This document shows positions 1 to 8,265 of a stretch of 34,980 nucleotides of DNA, piece after piece. Origin of the DNA: Deltaproteobacteria bacterium (GTDB lineage: Bacteria > Myxococcota_A > UBA9160 > UBA4427); contig DRKE01000369.1 of the NCBI GenBank assembly GCA_011051925.1, positions 1-34,980 on the forward strand, written 5' to 3'. Under the pieces are notes generated by a model, which was given only the letters and a program-made list of their open reading frames with translations, was not told where the DNA came from and searched no databases. Every line of letters starts with the position of its first letter. The stretch's first letter is position 1. A program made the translations under genes and the position numbers.

Positions 1-435
1 GATCATGGCGTTGAAGGCCCGACAGATCGCCCAGGTGAAGGGAATCAGATCCCGATTGTCGGCAACGGCTTCGAGGAGCCGATCCGCCGCGAAGGTATGG
101 AACGCGTCCATCGCACCCGCACACACGAACGCGAACCCGATGATCGGAAGAAACGGATCCCGGACGATCCGGTACTGGACGAGGGCGAGCATCCCGCCGA
201 AGGCCGCGAAACAGACAGCCGTCCACTCGAGGAGGGTGTGGGTGAAACTTCCTCGGAGAGCAAGATGGGCATTCTCGAATGCCGGACTCGAGAGGAGGGC
301 ATCGTCAACCGGAGCAGACGGCATCCCGAGATCGATGCCGAGCGCGATCAGGATCGCGGGAAACGCGGACAAGAAGAGCAGGATGGGCGCCCATCGTCGA
401 ACGCGGTCGTTGCTCGCCCTGCCTGCCGTCTCCAT
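1..435 (-). CDS. Membrane sensor protein, N-terminal part (cut by window edge)
   Basis: An uninterrupted minus-strand frame of 145 codons runs off the left end of the window. It begins with a cytosolic basic stretch, then a hydrophobic segment at about residues 16-33 and further membrane segments at about 72-88 and 96-112. The stretch around residues 97-145 (motifs GFAFVCAGAMDAFHTFAAD and DLIPFTWAICR) resembles the membrane-embedded sensory domains found at the N-terminus of histidine kinases and diguanylate cyclases. The output domain lies outside the window, so its enzyme type is unknown. I chose ATG 435 because AAGGGG precedes it; an in-frame ATG at 468 is an alternative. It diverges from the response regulator/c-di-GMP gene, and the two may form one signalling pair (inference). 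Confidence 0.7.
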   Translation of the reverse strand, partial: METAGRASNDRVRRWAPILLFLSAFPAILIALGIDLGMPSAPVDDALLSSPAFENAHLALRGSFTHTLLEWTAVCFAAFGGMLALVQYRIVRDPFLPIIGFAFVCAGAMDAFHTFAADRLLEAVADNRDLIPFTWAICRAFNAMI

Positions 436-728
436 GCCCGCCCCTTCCCTTCGAATCGAGCGGATCATGACGCCTTCGCTCGAAACGGGTCACGCCTTGC
501 CGAGGCGGATTCCCCTTCTGCCGGAGCGGCACCCCGGAAGGCCGGATTGAGCCGCTCGGCATCGGCTGGGGCATGGATCTCCGCTCTGCCCTCCCTTCTC
601 TCGATCGGGGGATCGAGTGAAACACCGACGATCCCGAGGACCAGCGCTGGACCCGGTCGGCGGAATCCGGGCGGCTCATGCGTTCCGCCGGTCTTGACGA
701 TCCAGCCACCTGGCACGGGGAGGTGGAC

Positions 729-2864
729 TTGAGGCTGTTGTTGGTCGAGGACGATTCGAGCACGCGTCGGATGCTCGAAGGCCTCTTTGTGGGCCAGGGC
801 TACGAAGTCACGGCCTGCCCGAATGGCGAAGCGGCCCTGGTTCGCCACGCCGAGGATCCTTTTCCCTTCATCGCGCTCGACCTCTCCCTGCCCGGCATGA
901 GCGGGCTCGAGGTCTGCAGGCTGATTCGTGCGCGCCGCGACGGGGATCGCGCCTATATTCTCGTCATCACGTCGAGTACGGCGCCGGAGCGTCTCCAGGA
1001 GACACTCGCCGCCGGAGCGAACGACTATCTCGTCAAGCCGGTCAGCCTCGACCTCCTGCATGTCCGCCTGGCCGTCGCGAATCGGCATATCCATGAAGTC
1101 GAGCGGCGTTTCACGCTGGAAGAGCAGAACACGGCGACACGATCCGAGATCAGCGACATCATCCGCTCGATTCCGGACATGCTTCTCGTTCTCGATCGAA
1201 GCGGACGGATCCTCAGGACGAACCAGAGGGTGACGGAGATCCTGGGCTACGAGCAGGACGAGCTGGTCGGCGGCTCGGCGAACCGGATCTTCGGTCCGGC
1301 CTTTGCGGAATGTTTCGCGTCGGAATCTCCGAAATGGGAGAGTCCGTTCCACAATCTCGATATCGTCCTGACGGCTCGTGACGGTCGCCAGATTTCCGTT
1401 CTCGTTTCCGGCGCGCCTCTCCGCGCGTCGACCGAAGGTTCCGGAGGTGGAATCGTCTGCATCGCCAAGGACATGAGCGAACGGAATCGTGCCGAGGAAC
1501 GCATCCGGACCCTGGCCTTCTATGATGGCCTGACCGGTCTCCCGAATCGACATCTCATGCAGGAGCGCGTTCGCGCCGCGATGGCCTCGGCGAGGAAACA
1601 CGGGCGATCGCTCGCACTGCTCTTCCTCGACCTCGATCAGTTCAAACACGTCAACGACACCCTCGGACATCAGGTGGGCGATCGGCTGCTTCGCGACGTG
1701 TCCTCCCGTCTGATCGAGAGCGTCCGGCTGACCGACACGGTCGGTCGCAACGGCGCTACGGCCCAATCGGGCACGGTATCGCGGTTCGGGGGCGACGAGT
1801 TCACGATCCTGCTCACCGATATCGACGACGCGAATGGCGCGAGCCTGGTGGCCAACCGGATCCTGTCGGCCCTGGCAGAGCCCTTCGAGGTCGACGGGCG
1901 TGAGCTCTACTCCGGAGCGAGCATCGGCATCGCCATGTTCCCAGGAGATGGCAACGACGCCGAATCCCTCCTCCAAAGCGCCGATACGGCCATGTACGAC
2001 GCCAAGAGCCAGGGACGAAGTGGTTTCCGGTTCTTCACCCAGCCGATGAACGAAGCCGCCTCGAAGCGGCTCTCGATCGAGAACCGGCTGCGACGCGCCC
2101 TCGAGCGCGACGAGTTCGCGCTCCACTTCCAGCCGCTCCAGGCTTCGCGCACGGGCGCGCTCACCGGTGCCGAAGTACTGCTGCGCTGGCATCCAACGGG
2201 CGGAAAGCCGATCTCACCGGCCGACTTCATTCCCGTGGCCGAGGAAACCGGTCTGATCGTCGCGATCGGCGAATGGGTCCTCCGCGAAGCCTGCCGGCAG
2301 GCGGCGCGCTGGAATCGCTCCGGTCACCCACCGATCCGGATCTCCGTCAACCTTTCGACACGACAGCTTCGCGACGAGGCACTCTGCGAGACGGTTTTCG
2401 ATTGTCTGCGGGAGGGCGACCTCGACCCGTCACAGCTCGAATTGGAGATCACGGAAACGGCCGTCATGCAGGAATACGAAGCCTCCATCTCGGCGCTGCG
2501 CCGACTCGCCGAAGCGGGAATCGGCCTGTGTCTCGACGATTTCGGGACTGGATACTCATCGCTGGCGTATATCCGCCGCTTCCCGATCGAACGGATCAAG
2601 ATCGATCAATCCTTCGTATCGACGATCACGGAATGCCGGGATGACGCGATCTTCTCGGCCGCGATCATCGCCATGGCTCATACCCTCGGGCTCGACGTGG
2701 TCGGTGAAGGGGTCGAGACGACCGAACAGGCCGAGCTCCTCACCGCGCAGGGATGCGACGAACTCCAGGGTTTCCTCTTCAGCCGGCCCTGCCCCGCGGC
2801 TGGATTCGAACGTCTCCTGACCGGCAGCGGGGATCCGAAACCCGACGAAGAGGGATCCGACTGA
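729..2864 (+). CDS. Response regulator with PAS, GGDEF and EAL domains (c-di-GMP turnover)
   Basis: This is a cytosolic signalling protein of 711 aa. The order is a receiver domain (acid pair E7/D8/D9, phospho-acceptor D51, T81, K103), PAS at about 140-255, GGDEF at about 268-435 and EAL at about 450-705. The diguanylate cyclase signature is intact (GGDEF at 354-358, DLDQFKHVND upstream). The phosphodiesterase domain keeps E482 in an EVL variant of EAL, the DDFGTGYSSL loop (602-611) and EGVET, so both enzymes may be active. No RxxD product-inhibition site lies in the usual place before GGDEF, where a short insertion sits instead. I chose TTG 729 because GGGGAGGTGG lies just upstream and translation then begins directly at the receiver domain; an in-frame ATG at 678 has no such site. 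The 293-base gap to the divergent sensor gene holds nothing else I recognise. Confidence 0.93.
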   Translation: MRLLLVEDDSSTRRMLEGLFVGQGYEVTACPNGEAALVRHAEDPFPFIALDLSLPGMSGLEVCRLIRARRDGDRAYILVITSSTAPERLQETLAAGANDYLVKPVSLDLLHVRLAVANRHIHEVERRFTLEEQNTATRSEISDIIRSIPDMLLVLDRSGRILRTNQRVTEILGYEQDELVGGSANRIFGPAFAECFASESPKWESPFHNLDIVLTARDGRQISVLVSGAPLRASTEGSGGGIVCIAKDMSERNRAEERIRTLAFYDGLTGLPNRHLMQERVRAAMASARKHGRSLALLFLDLDQFKHVNDTLGHQVGDRLLRDVSSRLIESVRLTDTVGRNGATAQSGTVSRFGGDEFTILLTDIDDANGASLVANRILSALAEPFEVDGRELYSGASIGIAMFPGDGNDAESLLQSADTAMYDAKSQGRSGFRFFTQPMNEAASKRLSIENRLRRALERDEFALHFQPLQASRTGALTGAEVLLRWHPTGGKPISPADFIPVAEETGLIVAIGEWVLREACRQAARWNRSGHPPIRISVNLSTRQLRDEALCETVFDCLREGDLDPSQLELEITETAVMQEYEASISALRRLAEAGIGLCLDDFGTGYSSLAYIRRFPIERIKIDQSFVSTITECRDDAIFSAAIIAMAHTLGLDVVGEGVETTEQAELLTAQGCDELQGFLFSRPCPAAGFERLLTGSGDPKPDEEGSD

Positions 2865-2878
2865 AGCGAATCGGGGCA

Positions 2879-3964
2879 TCAGCGAAGCAGACGCCTTCCT
2901 CGGCGCAGCACACGACGGAGGCGCTTGCGGAGCCGGACCGACCGGCTCTCGCCTGATTTCGGATCGATCCGGATCCGGCTGAAGGCGGCGCGTATGGCCG
3001 CCACCTCGTCTTCATCGAGCCGGGCCCCCGCGGCCGCGGCGTTGGCCGTCACCTGCTCGACGGCACTCGCACCGGCGATCACCGCCGAAACCTCGTCGCG
3101 ATGAAGCAGCACGGCGAGACAGACCTGGGCCAGCGTCATGCCCTTCGCCCTCGCAACGGGCTCCACCACGGAGCGCAGGACCTCGTTCACCCGCCGAGCG
3201 TTGTCGGGATGGAATCCCGATCGGCCCGAACGGCCGTCAAGGGGTCGCGGATCGGGACCGAGCAGCCGACCGGCCAGCAGGCCCGCGTCCAGGGGCGAAT
3301 AGGCCAGCACGCCGATGCCGGTCTCGCGAACGAGGGGGAAGATCTCGTCCTCCGCGGCGCGATGGATCAGGTTGTATTCCAGTTGATCGCTCGCCAGGCC
3401 GGGCCGGCCCGGCGCATCCAGGAATCGAATCGTCTCCTCGAGTGCGTCTGCGCGGAAATTCGAAACACCAATCGCCCGAACCTTCCCCTCGGTCACGAGT
3501 TCGACGAGCGTGCCCAGGGATTCCGCCAGAGGCGTATCGGGATCGGGATGATGGATCTGACAGAGATCGATCCGATCCGTTTCCAGTCGCGCGAGGCTTT
3601 CTTCCACATCCCGGCGGATCGATTCCGGCCGACTGTCACGCCGCACGGCGCGCCGGAGGCCAGACGCGTCCGTGAACTCGAAGAGGGTCTCGCCGTGATC
3701 GGAATCCCAGCGCAGGCCGACCTTGGTGAGGATCTCGACGCGGTCCCGCTTGCCGCGGATCGCACGACCGACCAGTCGTTCTCCCTCGCCGAAACCGTAG
3801 AGCGGAGCCGTGTCGATAGTCGTGATTCCGCGTTCGACGGCCGCCTGGATCGTCCGGATCCGGTCCGATTCGAGTTGCCTGCCCTGGGGCATCGAACCGA
3901 AAACGACTCGCGATACCTCGAGCGGCCCATGGCCCAGGACGATCCTCGGAACGTCTTCAGACAA
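2879..3964 (-). CDS. Aldo/keto reductase family oxidoreductase
   Basis: This 361-aa cytosolic NADPH-dependent aldehyde/ketone reductase has the AKR fold. The catalytic tetrad is visible: D51 and Y56 in TIDTAPLYGFGEGERL, K81 in ILTKVGLRW, and H138 in LCQIHHPD. The cofactor end is less distinctive. It begins with TTG, 11 bases after the stop of the upstream amidohydrolase, so it is probably co-translated with it. The C-terminus is very arginine-rich (about the last 15 residues), which is unusual for the family. The gene is convergent with the GGDEF-EAL gene, with only 14 bases between them. The substrate cannot be told from sequence. Confidence 0.92.
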   Translation of the reverse strand: MSEDVPRIVLGHGPLEVSRVVFGSMPQGRQLESDRIRTIQAAVERGITTIDTAPLYGFGEGERLVGRAIRGKRDRVEILTKVGLRWDSDHGETLFEFTDASGLRRAVRRDSRPESIRRDVEESLARLETDRIDLCQIHHPDPDTPLAESLGTLVELVTEGKVRAIGVSNFRADALEETIRFLDAPGRPGLASDQLEYNLIHRAAEDEIFPLVRETGIGVLAYSPLDAGLLAGRLLGPDPRPLDGRSGRSGFHPDNARRVNEVLRSVVEPVARAKGMTLAQVCLAVLLHRDEVSAVIAGASAVEQVTANAAAAGARLDEDEVAAIRAAFSRIRIDPKSGESRSVRLRKRLRRVLRRGRRLLR

Positions 3965-3975
3965 GACCGTTCGAC

Positions 3976-5733
3976 TCAGCCCTCGAAGCCACGCTGGGCA
4001 CCCCGGATCAACTGGCCTGGCAATGCTCCCGTCGCCTCGCCGTTCTCGAAAACGACCTGCCCGGACACGATCGTCGCCGAATAGCCCTTCGCCCCCTGGT
4101 AGAGGCGCCGTCCCGAAGCGGGAAAATCATGGCGCATGTGAGGAGCGCCGAGACCGAGGTTCTCGAAATCGATGACGTTCACGTCGGCCTTCAAGCCGGG
4201 CCGGAGGATGCCACGATCATGCAGACCGTACTGATGGGCGGTATCGGCCGTCTGCCGGCGAACGATGAACTCGAGTGGCATCCGATCGCCGCGGGTGCGA
4301 TCCCGCACCCAATGCATCAGCATGAACGTCGGCGTTCCCGCATCACAGATCGCGCCGCAATGGGCACCGCCGTCCGCCAGACTCAATCCCGTCTGTGGGT
4401 GGAGCATCGTCTCCTCGATCGCATCGAAGCGATTCGTCCCGTATCCGAAGAGCGGGAAATAGATGAGCCCCTGGCCTTCCTGGTCCATCATCGCGTCGTA
4501 CACGATCTCGGCCGGCGTCCGACCCGTCGATTCCACCTGGCCCGCCACCGAACTCGAGGGGTCGGGTTCGTAGTCGTGTCCGCCCCCCATCGGATACATC
4601 TTGTAGGTCGCGGCCGTCAGGAATTGCAGGAAGACGGCAGGGATCGGTGCGTTCCTGGGCAGCGCATCGGTCCGCAGCTCGCCACCCTCGAGCAACCGGG
4701 CCTTCACCTCGGGTCTGCGCAGCTGCTCGAGGCGCTCCTTGATCGGAAGCCTCATCAACTTCACGTATTCGGGATGCCCGAGGAAGGGATGGACGCTCGT
4801 TTCCCAACCCATGAGGACGCCGACCGGCCGTCCCGAGAACTGGCCACGGAGATTCGTGATCCCTTCGGCCCGCGCCTCGTCGAGTCCACGCAGCGCCTCC
4901 TTGTAGAGGTCGGGCGCTTCGTCGATCTGCTGGAGGTTGAAGGTCACCATGCGACCCGTCTCCCGGGCCAGCTCCTTCATCCATGCCATCTCGTTCGGAA
5001 CTTCGCGATGGGTCAGGCTCATCTGGAAGACGCCTGCATTCTCCCTGGCGAGCGCGGCGCCGATTCCGAAGAGTTCGTCCCGCTCGGCAAAGGTTCCCGG
5101 AACCGGATCTCCTTTCAGCGTGTTGTGCATCTCCGTGCGGGAGGTCGAGAATCCCAGCGCTCCGGCGCGGATGGCCTCGCCGACGATTTCCTGCATGCGT
5201 GCGATGTCCTCGGCCGTCGCCGCCTCGTTGTCGATCCCGCGCTGACCCATCACGTAGGCCCTGAGGGCGCAATGCGGAACCTGGAGGCCGTAATCGATCG
5301 CATGTTCCCGCCGCTCGAGGGCCTCCATGAATTCAGGGAACGTCTCCCATTCCCATTGGATTCCCTCGTGCATGGCCGATCCGGGGATATCCTCGACCGC
5401 CTCCATCAGATCGATCAATTCATCCCGCAGGGACTCCCGGACGGGGGCGAATCCGACGCCACAATTGCCAAGCACGACCGTCGTGACGCCATGCTCCGAA
5501 GAGGGGGAGAACATCGGGTCCCAGGTCGCCTGGGCGTCGTAGTGTGCATGGATGTCGACCCAGCCGGGCGTCACGAGTTGGCCGTCCGCATCGATCTCCC
5601 GATGTCCCGTCCCGACATCGTCGCCAACCGCCGTGATGCGATCGCCGTCGATGGCGAGGTCTCCGCGTCGGGGGGCACTCCCCGTTCCGTCCACGAGGGT
5701 TCCCCCCCGGATGACCAGATCGTGTTCACTCAT
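3976..5733 (-). CDS. Amidohydrolase, N-acyl-D-amino-acid deacylase (D-aminoacylase) type
   Basis: This 585-aa metal-dependent hydrolase belongs to the amidohydrolase superfamily. The N-terminal beta-sandwich strand (LVIRGGTLVDGTGS) is followed by the metal site HAHYDAQ (H62, H64, D66) and by GNCGVGFAP with C91, the bridging-cysteine segment typical of D-aminoacylases. The C-terminus returns to the small sandwich domain (LKADVNVIDFENLG). The family cleaves N-acyl-D-amino acids or related amides; the natural substrate here is unknown. GAGGAG lies 8 bases before the ATG. It is downstream of a TetR gene on the same strand (66-base gap with a hairpin) and directly upstream of the aldo/keto reductase, so the TetR protein may control both. 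Confidence 0.92.
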   Translation of the reverse strand: MSEHDLVIRGGTLVDGTGSAPRRGDLAIDGDRITAVGDDVGTGHREIDADGQLVTPGWVDIHAHYDAQATWDPMFSPSSEHGVTTVVLGNCGVGFAPVRESLRDELIDLMEAVEDIPGSAMHEGIQWEWETFPEFMEALERREHAIDYGLQVPHCALRAYVMGQRGIDNEAATAEDIARMQEIVGEAIRAGALGFSTSRTEMHNTLKGDPVPGTFAERDELFGIGAALARENAGVFQMSLTHREVPNEMAWMKELARETGRMVTFNLQQIDEAPDLYKEALRGLDEARAEGITNLRGQFSGRPVGVLMGWETSVHPFLGHPEYVKLMRLPIKERLEQLRRPEVKARLLEGGELRTDALPRNAPIPAVFLQFLTAATYKMYPMGGGHDYEPDPSSSVAGQVESTGRTPAEIVYDAMMDQEGQGLIYFPLFGYGTNRFDAIEETMLHPQTGLSLADGGAHCGAICDAGTPTFMLMHWVRDRTRGDRMPLEFIVRRQTADTAHQYGLHDRGILRPGLKADVNVIDFENLGLGAPHMRHDFPASGRRLYQGAKGYSATIVSGQVVFENGEATGALPGQLIRGAQRGFEG

Positions 5734-5753
5734 GGTGTCGCTCCTCTTCGCGG

Positions 5754-5775
5754 CGGGAACTCGCTTCGGTTCCCG
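5754..5775 (-). repeat. Hairpin-forming inverted repeat between TetR and amidohydrolase genes
   Basis: CGGGAAC (5754-5760) and GTTCCCG (5769-5775) are perfect inverted repeats of 7 bases around an 8-base loop. The repeat lies in the 66-base gap between the TetR stop and the amidohydrolase start. No T-run follows on the minus strand, so it is not a standard intrinsic terminator. It could attenuate transcription or protect an mRNA end. Confidence 0.4.
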
Positions 5776-5799
5776 TCGGTCTTCACGTCGCCCGGACGC

Positions 5800-6585
5800 T
5801 CATTCGTCGGACGTCAACAGGGAATCGAGCGCCGACTCCGGAGAGGCGGCGAAGGCTTCGGAAAGCGCGAGCTCGACGACCCGGTCGACCGCCCGGGCGC
5901 GAGCCCCCCAACCGACCAGCAACGTCGCGAGCAGGCCTCGCGCGATCCGGGTCGAGTCGATGCGAGCGGTCGCGTGGCGAGCCAGCTTGCGAGTCTGGAC
6001 CACGCCCTGCAGGCTCGCCCAGATGGTCACCGCGCGCCCACTCTCGTCGCCGGGCCCGAGAGCCCCGCAATCCTGCGCGATCCGCAACCGTGATGCCAGA
6101 TCCGAAAGCGCCGACCAGGCCATCTCGAAGACCCGCGCCGCCTCGTGATCCGAAAGTGTGTACTCCGGCGCGCTGAGATCCGTCGAGAGAATGCCGAATT
6201 CGACAGGCGAACTTCGCGAGAACTCCTCGAAGACGAAGGCGGAAACCGTCACGTCGAGCAGGGCCCTTTCCTGCTCGGAGAGCCGGATCCGTCTGGCATG
6301 GTCCTCGGCGAGACCGACCCTCGCCCGCGTCGTCTCCGCGAGCGCCGAGATGATCGCCCTCTGCAGCTCGGCGACGAGCGCGTCCTTCGACGGGAAATAG
6401 CGGTAGAGCGCCGCACTGGTCACACCCTGGCGTTCCGCCAGGCGTTTCAGCGTCAGGGCGTCCCGCCCTTCGGCCGTGACGATCTCGAGGGCGATGCGCA
6501 GGATCTCCCGGATCCTGGCCTGACGCTTGCGCGCCACGTGCGGACTGTGACGTGCCTCGGCGAGATCGTATACTTCATGAACCAT
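5800..6585 (-). CDS. TetR/AcrR family transcriptional regulator
   Basis: This is a 261-aa dimeric DNA-binding repressor. The helix-turn-helix is at about residues 24-70, with the classic TetR pattern LTLKRLAERQGVTSAALYRYFPSKDALV split over helices 2-3. The ligand-binding C-terminal half is divergent, as usual. It reads towards the amidohydrolase and diverges from the methyltransferase operon. A minus-strand promoter-like pair (TTGTCA at 6615-6620, 17 bases, TACTTT at 6592-6597) would place the transcript start almost at the ATG, so the mRNA may be leaderless. Otherwise a GTG at 6537 is the real start. A palindrome overlaps this promoter, suggesting autoregulation. The inducer is not predictable. 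Confidence 0.9.
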   Translation of the reverse strand: MVHEVYDLAEARHSPHVARKRQARIREILRIALEIVTAEGRDALTLKRLAERQGVTSAALYRYFPSKDALVAELQRAIISALAETTRARVGLAEDHARRIRLSEQERALLDVTVSAFVFEEFSRSSPVEFGILSTDLSAPEYTLSDHEAARVFEMAWSALSDLASRLRIAQDCGALGPGDESGRAVTIWASLQGVVQTRKLARHATARIDSTRIARGLLATLLVGWGARARAVDRVVELALSEAFAASPESALDSLLTSDE

Positions 6586-6591
6586 CCAAAA

Positions 6592-6620
6592 AAAGTAAAC
6601 TAGATTCACGAATCTGACAA
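6592..6620 (-). promoter_or_regulatory. Putative sigma-70-type promoter of the TetR gene
   Basis: On the minus strand TTGTCA (6620-6615) matches the -35 consensus at five of six positions, and TACTTT (6597-6592) is a weak -10. The spacer is exactly 17 bases. This is the only clearly AT-rich stretch nearby. The operator-like palindrome lies inside the spacer. It was read by eye and remains a prediction. Confidence 0.35.
6602..6615. promoter_or_regulatory. Palindromic operator candidate for the adjacent TetR regulator
   Basis: AGATTCACGAATCT is a perfect 6-2-6 inverted repeat between the divergent TetR and methyltransferase genes. It overlaps the predicted TetR promoter spacer. TetR-family proteins usually bind such palindromes between themselves and a divergent target, so this is the best operator candidate. 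Binding is inferred. Confidence 0.5.
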
Positions 6621-6718
6621 GCGGCCCGGGCGCCTCTCTACAGGGACATCGCAGCGGGACGCATGGCGGCCCCCGTTCCCCCATGGTACCTGTGGCGACC
6701 GACCAGCGGGGGATCGAC

Positions 6719-7591
6719 ATGACACAGCGGGCGGAAGACGGGCCGAATGCCCAGCAGGCCGAATACTGGAACGACGTCTCGGGGCGCCGATGGGTCGAGA
6801 TGGGAGACGTGATCGACGCCCAGATCGCCCCGCTCGGCCGGACCGCCATGGAACGCGCGGGGATCGAACCCGGGGAGCGGATCGTGGACGTCGGCTGCGG
6901 CTGCGGCCAGACCACCCTCGAGCTGGCTGCTCGCGTTGGCGAAAAGGGTCGCGTGCTCGGACTCGATATTTCGCAGCCGATGCTCGAGAGCGCCCGCGAC
7001 CGGGCGGCTCGCGAGGGCACGAAACAGGTCAGCTTCGAGCAAGCCGATGCACAGACCCACGAATTCGAGGCCGGGACCTTCGATCTCCTCTTTTCCCGAT
7101 TCGGCGTGATGTTCTTCTCGTCACCGGCCGAAGCCTTCGCGAACCTGCGCTCGGCCCTTCGTCCGGGCGGGCGCCTGACGTTCATCGCCTGGCAGGAACC
7201 GAACAAGAATCCCTGGATGATCCTCCCCGCGATGGCCGCCTTCAAGCATCTTCCCGCGCCGGAATCTCCTCCCGATCCGACCGCACCGGGCCCCTTCGCT
7301 TTCGCGGACCCGGAGCGCGTCGAGGGCATCCTTCGCGAAGCCGGTTTCCAGGACGTCGGACTCGAGGCGCTGGAACGCGATCTGCTCGTCGGAGGAGGTC
7401 GTCCACTCGACGAGACGGTCGAGTTCCTCGCCCAGCTCGGTCCGGCCGGAGCCGCGCTTCGCGAGGCCAGCCCCGAACTCCGACAGACGGTCATGCGGGA
7501 GATCCACGATGCGATCACGTCCTATCAGGTCGACGACGGCATTCGGATGCCGAGCGCGACCTGGATCGCGAGTGCAAGGAACCCCGGATGA
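6719..7591 (+). CDS. Class I SAM-dependent methyltransferase
   Basis: This cytosolic Rossmann-fold methyltransferase has 290 aa. The SAM-binding motif I VDVGCGCGQTTLELA is followed by the acidic end of strand 2 (LGLDISQPML), then a motif II-like DLLFSRFGVMFF and the post-motif LRPGGRLTFIAWQ. It belongs to the UbiE/Methyltransf_11-25 type that acts on small molecules; the acceptor is unknown. I chose ATG 6719 because GGGGG lies 7 bases upstream; an in-frame ATG at 6683 lacks a ribosome binding site. It diverges from the TetR gene and is a likely target of it. Its stop lies next to the DsrE-like gene, so the two are probably one operon. Confidence 0.88.
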   Translation: MTQRAEDGPNAQQAEYWNDVSGRRWVEMGDVIDAQIAPLGRTAMERAGIEPGERIVDVGCGCGQTTLELAARVGEKGRVLGLDISQPMLESARDRAAREGTKQVSFEQADAQTHEFEAGTFDLLFSRFGVMFFSSPAEAFANLRSALRPGGRLTFIAWQEPNKNPWMILPAMAAFKHLPAPESPPDPTAPGPFAFADPERVEGILREAGFQDVGLEALERDLLVGGGRPLDETVEFLAQLGPAGAALREASPELRQTVMREIHDAITSYQVDDGIRMPSATWIASARNPG

Positions 7592-7632
7592 ATCGACTCT
7601 TTCCCTCCCCGACCCCACGGAGAACCACAACC

Positions 7633-8148
7633 ATGTCCGCTCGTCTCTTCCGGCCGCTCGTCCCCCTTCTCCTCCTCACCTTGATGATCTCGACCCTGGC
7701 GTCGGGTTCCGCCTCTGCCGAGAGCAAACCCGACAATTCCGCCGCCCTGGACGGCGTGAAGCGAACGAAGGCCGTCTTCCTGATCCGATTCGACGAACCC
7801 GGTCGAACGGGTTCCTTCATGAAGGCCATCCTCGCGACCGACAAGGGGCTGGAAGAGGAGGGGGTCGAATCCGACATGGTGGTCGTCTTCATCGGCAAGG
7901 CCGTCCGGTTCCTGACGACGACCCCCGACGCGGAGATCGCCCGGGAACACGGCAAGGCGCTGGAGACGATCGCCGAGACCGCCAGGGACCTGAAGTCCCG
8001 CGGAATCCGCATGGAGGTCTGCGGTGCGGCGACGAAGCGCTTCGGCGTCGACAACGCGACGATCCTCGATGAAATGGATGTCGTCGGCAACGGATTCATC
8101 TCCCTGATCGGTTGGCAGACACAGGGCTATGTTCCCATGACCTTCTGA
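7633..8148 (+). CDS. Exported DsrE/DsrF-like family protein
   Basis: This 171-aa protein has an N-terminal signal peptide: basic MSARLFR, a leucine-rich core, and a likely cut after SASA near residue 29. The mature part shows the DsrE/F-like fold, with a first strand KAVFLIRF, a helix with KAILATDKGLEEEG, a strand DMVVVFIG, and a late conserved cysteine (C130) in RMEVCGAA. Cytosolic DsrE relatives carry persulfide sulfur on such cysteines; this one would work in the periplasm. An alternative ATG at 7588 overlaps the methyltransferase stop as ATGA and would add 15 residues before the signal peptide. It is followed by a rhodanese gene, which supports a sulfur-related role (inference). Confidence 0.82.
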   Translation: MSARLFRPLVPLLLLTLMISTLASGSASAESKPDNSAALDGVKRTKAVFLIRFDEPGRTGSFMKAILATDKGLEEEGVESDMVVVFIGKAVRFLTTTPDAEIAREHGKALETIAETARDLKSRGIRMEVCGAATKRFGVDNATILDEMDVVGNGFISLIGWQTQGYVPMTF

Positions 8149-8265
8149 ATGGACGGGAACGCGACGATCGGGCACGGTCCCGATCGGCACCCGGCGGCCT
8201 GGAATCCCGCCAGGACGCGCGAAGAAAAAGAAGAGCAAGGAAGAAGGAAAGAAGAAAGGAGCCCC

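Noticed and set aside
713-728. TGGCACGGGGAGGTGG as a sigma-54 promoter
   Set aside because: The -24 half fits but there is no GC at the required spacing; the stretch is the ribosome binding site of the response regulator gene.
465-2192. Long 575-codon minus-strand open frame across the GGDEF-EAL gene
   Set aside because: It lies antisense to a gene with clear receiver, PAS, GGDEF and EAL motifs; its translation is Arg/Glu-rich with no recognisable domain, as expected for antisense frames in GC-rich DNA.
4129-6093. Long 654-codon plus-strand open frame across the amidohydrolase gene
   Set aside because: It is antisense to the D-aminoacylase-like gene and the TetR end. It has no conserved motif and His/Arg-rich composition.
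6592-6600. A-rich tract as a terminator T-run for the TetR or methyltransferase gene
   Set aside because: It has no stem next to it and lies at the 5' ends of divergent genes, so a promoter role fits better.
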